A stretch of DNA of 64,000 nucleotides, taken from JANLQX01 sp031418775 (GTDB lineage Bacteria; Actinomycetota; Acidimicrobiia; Acidimicrobiales; JANYDT01). Location: positions 6,060-70,059 of the forward strand of contig JANOJN010000308.1 in NCBI GenBank assembly GCA_031418775.1, read 5' to 3'. A program made the translations under genes and the position numbers. The notes beneath the pieces were generated by a model. That model did no database searches and was not told the origin of the DNA. It saw only the letters and a list, made by a program, of their open reading frames with translations. Shown piece by piece: positions 59,725 to 64,000 of the stretch (within the stretch, counting starts at the first letter, position 1; every line of letters starts with the position of its first letter).

Positions 59725-60705
59725 ATGCTCAATCGTCGTTCCCTGCGTCGTAGCGCGTTCGCGCTCACGGCCATCGTTGCTGCCGCCGGTTTCACGCACC
59801 TGCCGTCGGCCCAGGCACAGTCCAACCCGAAGATCACCATCGCTGTTCCGGCGTATTTCAAAGATGGCGCCGAGTGGGATCGTGTGCTCGATACAGCGGC
59901 GGTCGGCTGGGTCGTCGGACACCCCGACACCCCGGCTGACGGGAACTACAAGACCGAGAAGGAGCTCGCCGACCGTCTCGCGGCGGCCAAAGCGAAGGGC
60001 AAGAAGACCCTGGTCTACGTGACCGCCGGCTACGACAAGGTCTCGGCCGCAGTGGTCGCCGACCGGGTCGATTCGGCCCTCGCCGCCTATCCGGGCGTCG
60101 ACGGTGTGTTCCTCGACGAGATCCTCTACAACGAGTGCGACAAGTACAAGGCTCTCGCAACCGGCAGCGGATCGCTCAAGGGCATCAAGGCCCGCAACCC
60201 CGGCAAGCTCGTCGTGTTGAACCCCGGAGCCCCGATGCTGGCCTGCTACAAGGGCCTGGCCGATGGATATCTGAACCTCGAGCGGGCCGACGCGAATGTG
60301 AAGGAGTGGCTCGACAACGTGAACCTGCCGGGCAACTACTCGGAGTACAACTGGATGTTCGGCTCCGACATCCGCCCCCAGATGTGGCAGATGGTTCACT
60401 CCGTGCCGGCTGATCGCATGGCTGCCGCCGCGGATGACGCCATCTCGCGCAACGCCACTGTGCTCTTCCTCACCCCCGAACTGATGCCGAACCCCTACGA
60501 CAACCTCCCTTCGGCGAGTGCCTGGTCGGCATTCGTCAATCGGATCAACGACTACAACGCCGGCAAGGTCGCCCTTCCGTCGGTCCTCGGCCTCAAGGCC
60601 CCGTCGGCCGCAGCCGCCGCTTCGCCCACGACCAAGAAGGCATCTGCTGTCGTGAAGAAGACGACCAAGAAGAAGACCGTCAAGAAGACAACCAAGAAGC
60701 GGTAG
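59725..60705 (+). CDS. Secreted spherulin-4-like protein with Lys-rich tail
   Basis: 326 aa. A signal peptide (MLNRRSLRRSAFALTAIVAAAGFTHLPSAQA) precedes a TIM-barrel-like domain of the spherulation-specific family 4 type: ITIAVPAYFKDGAEWDRVLDTA, TLVYVTAGY, VDGVFLDEILYNECDKY and VVLNPGAP. This family is related to glycoside hydrolases. The last 40 residues are AAAAASPTTKKASAVVKKTTKKK-type low complexity, likely binding wall polymers or nucleic acid. AAGGAG stands 10 bases before the ATG at 59725; TAAGAT at 59688-59693 may be the -10. Confidence 0.85.
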   Translation: MLNRRSLRRSAFALTAIVAAAGFTHLPSAQAQSNPKITIAVPAYFKDGAEWDRVLDTAAVGWVVGHPDTPADGNYKTEKELADRLAAAKAKGKKTLVYVTAGYDKVSAAVVADRVDSALAAYPGVDGVFLDEILYNECDKYKALATGSGSLKGIKARNPGKLVVLNPGAPMLACYKGLADGYLNLERADANVKEWLDNVNLPGNYSEYNWMFGSDIRPQMWQMVHSVPADRMAAAADDAISRNATVLFLTPELMPNPYDNLPSASAWSAFVNRINDYNAGKVALPSVLGLKAPSAAAAASPTTKKASAVVKKTTKKKTVKKTTKKR

Positions 60706-60801
60706 CGATCTCCTCCGCGGCCGCCCGCGCCTTGCCGTCTGCCGATCACCGGTTCCGGCCGGCCTCGGCGGACCGGGTCGGGGATCTGCGAGGCTGGTCC
60801 G

Positions 60802-62049
60802 ATGTCGGGGGAACGTCGGGTCACGGTCGTGGTGGTGGGCGGTGGCCACAGCGGGTTGGCGATGAGCAGGTGTCTGTCGGATCGGGGTGTCGATCACGTC
60901 GTCCTCGAACGCAGTGAGATCGCGAGCTCGTGGCGGACCCAGCGTTGGGATTCGTTCACGATGCTCACGCCGAACTGGCAGGCTCGGCTGCCGGGTCGGG
61001 TGTACGACGGCGACGATCCGCACGGCTTCATGACCGGCGCCGAGGTCGTGGGCTTCATCCAGACCTATGCCGACACGTTCGGGGCGCCTGTCGAGTCCGG
61101 CACCACGGTGACGACCGTTCGGCCGACCGACGACGGGTATGAAGTCGTCACAGGTCGCGGTACGTGGCGTTGCCGATGCGTGGTGTTGGCCGGTGGAGCA
61201 TGCAACCTTCCCAGCATTCCCGGCTTCGCCGCGGCGGCGCCCCGAGGTGTCGACCAGGTCAGCCCACTCGACTACCGGAATCCGGGTCAGCTCGCGGATG
61301 GTGGGGTCCTCGTGATCGGGGCTGCCGCGACCGGTCTCCAGCTGGCCGAGGAGATCCACGCGTCAGGCCGACCGGTCACGCTGTCGGTGGGTGAGCATGT
61401 CCGGATGCCGAGGACCTACCGGGGTTCCGACATCCAGCGCTGGATGGAGGACATCGGGCGACTCGACGAGCGCTACGACGAGGTCGAGGACATCGTGAAA
61501 GCCCGGAAGGTGGCGTCGCCGCAGCTCGTCGGCACACCTGAGCGCCGAACCCTCGACCTCAATTCCCTGACCGAAGCGGGAGTGCAGATCCGGGGTCGAC
61601 TCGGCACCATCCGCGACGGGGTCGCGTTGTTCTCCGGCGGCCTGCGGAACCACTGTGCGTTGGCCGACCAGAAGCTCGGCCGCCTGCTCGACGACATCGA
61701 CCGATGGATCGCCGAACAGGGCCTGGAGGGTGAGGCCGGGTCCGTTGAGCGCTACGAACCGACCCGGGTCGCTCGCGGTGCGCCACTGACGCTGGATCTC
61801 AGCAGCGGGGAGATCACCACCATCGTCTGGGCCACAGGATTTCAGGCGGACCTCTCCTGGGTGGACCTCCCGGTGTTCGATACGGCCGGTCATCTCCGCC
61901 ATGACGGCGGCGTGGTGGACGCTCCCGGGGTGTACGTGCTGGGAAGTTCGTTCCTTCGTCGACGGAGGTCGAGCTTCCTGCACGGCTCCGTCGACGACAC
62001 CAGGGATCTGGCCGACCACCTCGTCGGGTATCTCGCTGCTGCGGGCTGA
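60802..62049 (+). CDS. Flavin-containing monooxygenase-like oxidoreductase
   Basis: 415 aa. VTVVVVGGGHSGLAMSRCL is the FAD motif, LERSEIASSWRTQRWDSF a typical FMO linker, and VLVIGAAATGLQLAEEIHASG the NADPH-site Rossmann motif. IVWATGFQADLSW is the ATG motif. It resembles the Trk/CzcO-like group of single-component FMOs. The start is the ATG at 60802 with weak GAGG upstream. Its TGA abuts the TCA (minus-strand stop) of the next gene, giving TGATCA. Confidence 0.88.
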   Translation: MSGERRVTVVVVGGGHSGLAMSRCLSDRGVDHVVLERSEIASSWRTQRWDSFTMLTPNWQARLPGRVYDGDDPHGFMTGAEVVGFIQTYADTFGAPVESGTTVTTVRPTDDGYEVVTGRGTWRCRCVVLAGGACNLPSIPGFAAAAPRGVDQVSPLDYRNPGQLADGGVLVIGAAATGLQLAEEIHASGRPVTLSVGEHVRMPRTYRGSDIQRWMEDIGRLDERYDEVEDIVKARKVASPQLVGTPERRTLDLNSLTEAGVQIRGRLGTIRDGVALFSGGLRNHCALADQKLGRLLDDIDRWIAEQGLEGEAGSVERYEPTRVARGAPLTLDLSSGEITTIVWATGFQADLSWVDLPVFDTAGHLRHDGGVVDAPGVYVLGSSFLRRRRSSFLHGSVDDTRDLADHLVGYLAAAG

Positions 62050-62826
62050 TCAGCGCTTCGTGCCGATGTAGCCGAACAGCTGGATCAGGCCGCGCAATGC
62101 GAGGCCTTCGCGTTCGTGCGCGGCGGCGAGCTCGGTCGCCCGCGTGAGGAACTCCTCTTCGCCGATGCTCTGGATTGCTTCGTAGGCCGGTCCGGTGGTT
62201 GCGATGCCGCGGGCGTAGGTCTCCGGGTCGGAGAACTCGAACACGAAGGGAATCTCGAACCGCTCGGCGACGTCGAAGCCGCAGCGATCGAGGAACGCCT
62301 CGCCGACGCCCGGTCGTCCCAACGAGACCATGTCGGCCTGGTGCTGGACCTTCTCCTCGGTCGCCCAGCGGAAGGGTGCCATCATCCACGCGCCGGGAGA
62401 CTTGCCGACGTTTCCCCACACGGTGATCGCGAGACGGCCGCCAGGAGCGAGCACCCGGTGCGCCTCTTCCACCGCCGTGGGGGTTGTTCCCCAAATTCCG
62501 CGGAAGCTGGTCACGATGTCGAAGCTCTGGTCGTCCCAAGGCAGGGCCTCCATGTCGCCCACCCGTATGTCGCTGCTCGGGTTGCGGTCCTTGGCGACCG
62601 CGACGAGGCGGGTGGAAGCGTCGATGCCGGCGCAGACGGCGCCCCTCACCGCGGCAAGTTCGATAGCCAGCCCCGAACCGCAGGCGACATCGAGGAGACG
62701 ATCGCCGGCTCTCACATCGAGTCGATGCTGCACGGCAACGTACTCGCGGCAGGCCGACGGTTCACTCAGCGTCGCGAACTCGACGGCGCGACGGCCCCAA
62801 CCTTCATCAACAATCTCCCACGACAT
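62050..62826 (-). CDS. Class I SAM-dependent methyltransferase
   Basis: 258 aa. RLDVRAGDRLLDVACGSGLAIELAAVRGA is motif I, GIDASTRLVAVAKDRNP motif II, and VGDMEALPWDDQSFDIV motif III, as in UbiE-type enzymes. The ATG at 62826 has AGGG 7 bases upstream; a GTG at 62832 is too close to it. It converges with the flavin monooxygenase, the two stop codons being adjacent. No substrate is indicated. Confidence 0.87.
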   Translation of the reverse strand: MSWEIVDEGWGRRAVEFATLSEPSACREYVAVQHRLDVRAGDRLLDVACGSGLAIELAAVRGAVCAGIDASTRLVAVAKDRNPSSDIRVGDMEALPWDDQSFDIVTSFRGIWGTTPTAVEEAHRVLAPGGRLAITVWGNVGKSPGAWMMAPFRWATEEKVQHQADMVSLGRPGVGEAFLDRCGFDVAERFEIPFVFEFSDPETYARGIATTGPAYEAIQSIGEEEFLTRATELAAAHEREGLALRGLIQLFGYIGTKR

Positions 62827-62894
62827 CGCCACACCCTTTCGAAGGTGGCGAAGATCGTAACGGCTCGGGCCGGTCCGTGTCGATCCCCGACAGG

Positions 62895-62936
62895 GTTGTC
62901 GGCATCGGGTATATCGTGCGGGCCGACAACAGGAGG
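62895..62936 (+). promoter_or_regulatory. Inverted repeat and strong ribosome site ahead of OsmC-like gene
   Basis: GTTGTCGG (62895-62902) and CCGACAAC (62923-62930) are perfect 8-bp arms around 20 bases that contain TATATC. AGGAGG (62931-62936) directly follows the right arm, 9 bases before the ATG. A protein bound here, or the hairpin, could gate both promoter and translation. Confidence 0.45.
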
Positions 62937-62945
62937 CTGGTCACC

Positions 62946-63491
62946 ATGGCTGAGGAAATCAACGGGGTTCCCTGCGACAAGCTGTTCGCATCGATCGCCA
63001 AGACACGCGAGAACGGGGAACTCGCCCAATTTCGGTTCTCGGCGAAGAACGAGTGGGTCGAGGGCACGGCCAGCCGATCGACCATCTACGACTGGCACGG
63101 GATGGGCGGCGACCACCAGCACGTGCAGGAGTTCAAACTCACGGCCGACCACCCGACCCTGGGCCACGGCCACGGTCCGACACCACACGAGTTCGTGCTC
63201 CACGCCCTTGCCGCGTGCATTACCGCGGGCATCGCCACCGGCGCGGCTGCCCGCAAGATCCAGCTGAACCGGGTGTCGTCCACGGTGAGCGGCGACATCG
63301 ACGTGCGCGGACTGCTCGGAGTGGATCCCGAAGTCCGAAAGGGGTTCCGCAACATCGACATCGAGTTCGATATCGACGCCGACTGCGATGACGAACAGAA
63401 GGACGCGCTGCTTGCCGCCGGTACGAAGTACTCGGCGGTGTTCGACGTGTTGGCCAACCCCACCGAGGTCAACGTCACTCGACGGAACTGA
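62946..63491 (+). CDS. OsmC-family protein
   Basis: 181 aa. HEFVLHALAACITAGIATGAAARKI carries the first OsmC Cys region, and the tail is GTKYSAVFDVLANPTEVNV. The second reactive Cys of peroxidase-type OsmC/Ohr (CPV) is replaced by SAV, so thiol-peroxidase activity is doubtful. An N-terminal Cys (GVPCDKL) exists. The strong AGGAGG decides the start at 62946, 23 codons inside a longer frame. Confidence 0.83.
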   Translation: MAEEINGVPCDKLFASIAKTRENGELAQFRFSAKNEWVEGTASRSTIYDWHGMGGDHQHVQEFKLTADHPTLGHGHGPTPHEFVLHALAACITAGIATGAAARKIQLNRVSSTVSGDIDVRGLLGVDPEVRKGFRNIDIEFDIDADCDDEQKDALLAAGTKYSAVFDVLANPTEVNVTRRN

Positions 63492-63668
63492 CGCCTACTC
63501 GCCGCCCGAGAGCTGAGCGGACGGTGCGGCTCATGCCACAGCCGAGTGTCGGCGAGGTGGTCCGGTGTGCCCCGGATTCGGTGATGCCGCTGGCATCCCC
63601 GCAGACGGGCGTTGTGGGACCGGGGCCAGTAGGTTTCTTTGGGCACACAAACACCAGGGGAACCGACC

Positions 63669-64000
63669 ATGGCTGATCTCATCATTCGCAACGGGTCCGT
63701 CGTCGACGGCACGGGAGCGGCACCGCGATACGCCGACGTCGCCATCACCGGTGGACGCATCACCGAGATCGCCGAGGCGATCGACGGCCGCGGGAAACGG
63801 GAGATCGATGGCGACGGCATGATCGTCACCCCGGGCTTCGTCGACATCCACACGCATTTCGACGGCCAGGCCACGTGGGATGCCGATCTCGCTCCGTCGT
63901 CGAACCACGGTGTCACCTCGATCGTCATGGGCAACTGCGGGGTCGGGTTCGCCCCGGCCAAGCCGACCGAGGCCGAGCACAATTGGCTGATCGGTCTTCT
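63669..64000 (+). CDS. N-acyl-D-amino-acid deacylase-type amidohydrolase (N-terminal part, runs off the window)
   Basis: The first 110 codons of a longer gene. DLIIRNGSVVDGTGAAPRYADVAITGGRI is the amidohydrolase start, GFVDIHTHFDGQATWD has the HxH metal motif, and HGVTSIVMGNCGVGFAP is typical of D-aminoacylases (DAN) with their Cys ligand. AGGGGA lies several bases before the ATG at 63669, and TAGGTT near 63632 may be the -10. The rest is outside the window. Confidence 0.88.
   Translation, partial: MADLIIRNGSVVDGTGAAPRYADVAITGGRITEIAEAIDGRGKREIDGDGMIVTPGFVDIHTHFDGQATWDADLAPSSNHGVTSIVMGNCGVGFAPAKPTEAEHNWLIGL

Noticed and set aside
1..64000. CRISPR array, rRNA, prophage or intact insertion sequence
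   Set aside because: No regularly spaced repeats, rRNA segments, integrase, phage structural or transposase genes were seen.

Overview
The window is 64 kb of dense, high-GC DNA with short intergenic gaps, GTG and ATG starts, frequent 4-base ATGA/GTGA gene overlaps, F420-type LLM oxidoreductase, truncated haemoglobin, DHA2 and DrrA-type transporters and many TetR/AraC regulators. This points to a chromosome of a high-GC actinobacterium. An Acidimicrobiia (Ilumatobacter-like) origin is my guess from gene style, not something the sequence proves. Several genes have a TANNNT hexamer ending 6 bases before the start codon, which suggests leaderless transcripts, as is common in actinobacteria.

Layout. 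1-964: partial four-carbon sugar-acid kinase and a small unknown gene, both leftward. 1189-13550: a nine-gene purine operon, purSL-purQ-purC-purF-purDM-purN-guaB-purE-purK. It holds every enzyme from PRPP to SAICAR plus IMP dehydrogenase; purB, purH, purA and guaA are not here. Most junctions are 4-base overlaps, but purC/purF is split by a 159-bp palindromic element inserted at a TA that is part of the purC stop codon. 13559-16581: a large LuxR/ATPase regulator translationally coupled to a truncated haemoglobin. 16752-22067: a long secreted SGNH-hydrolase protein, divergent from a DrrAB-like ABC exporter. 22127-25827: an orphan gene with a class II aaRS-like signature, an LLM oxidoreductase, TetR and an alpha/beta hydrolase preceded by a truncated SnoaL-like ORF. 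25872-26441: a MazF toxin with a ribbon-helix-helix antitoxin. 26513-28512: extradiol dioxygenase and AraC regulator, lying between a degenerate copy of the 3' end of putA and putA itself.

28576-34831: an osmolyte catabolism locus: putA (proline to glutamate), a divergent PAS-AraC regulator, and 3-dehydrocarnitine cleavage enzyme plus L-carnitine dehydrogenase. 34919-38542: TetR/DHA2 efflux operon with a clear palindromic operator, and a second MFS carrier. 38586-41017: chromate-type transporter and a beta-propeller lipoprotein. 41139-46702: two tandem type I sulfatases convergent with their formylglycine-generating enzyme. 46815-53389: nitrilase, glyoxalase-like protein, methyltransferases, secreted ankyrin protein, TauD-type dioxygenase and FAD monooxygenase. 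53355-58056: operon of a Ski2-like helicase, an EamA carrier and a BenE-type carrier. 58123-58228: a nested inverted repeat. 58286-64000: CysQ-like phosphatase, thioesterase, secreted spherulin-4-like protein, flavin monooxygenase, methyltransferase, OsmC-like protein and the start of an N-acyl-D-amino-acid deacylase.

I see no tRNA, rRNA, CRISPR array or intact transposase. No gene-free stretch exceeds about 260 bases. The longer ones are 965-1188 (purL promoter, otherwise nothing clear), 37113-37312 (TetR operator), 47766-48017 (nitrilase upstream region, nothing recognised), 52274-52468 (CRP-like palindrome) and 58057-58285 (nested inverted repeat).
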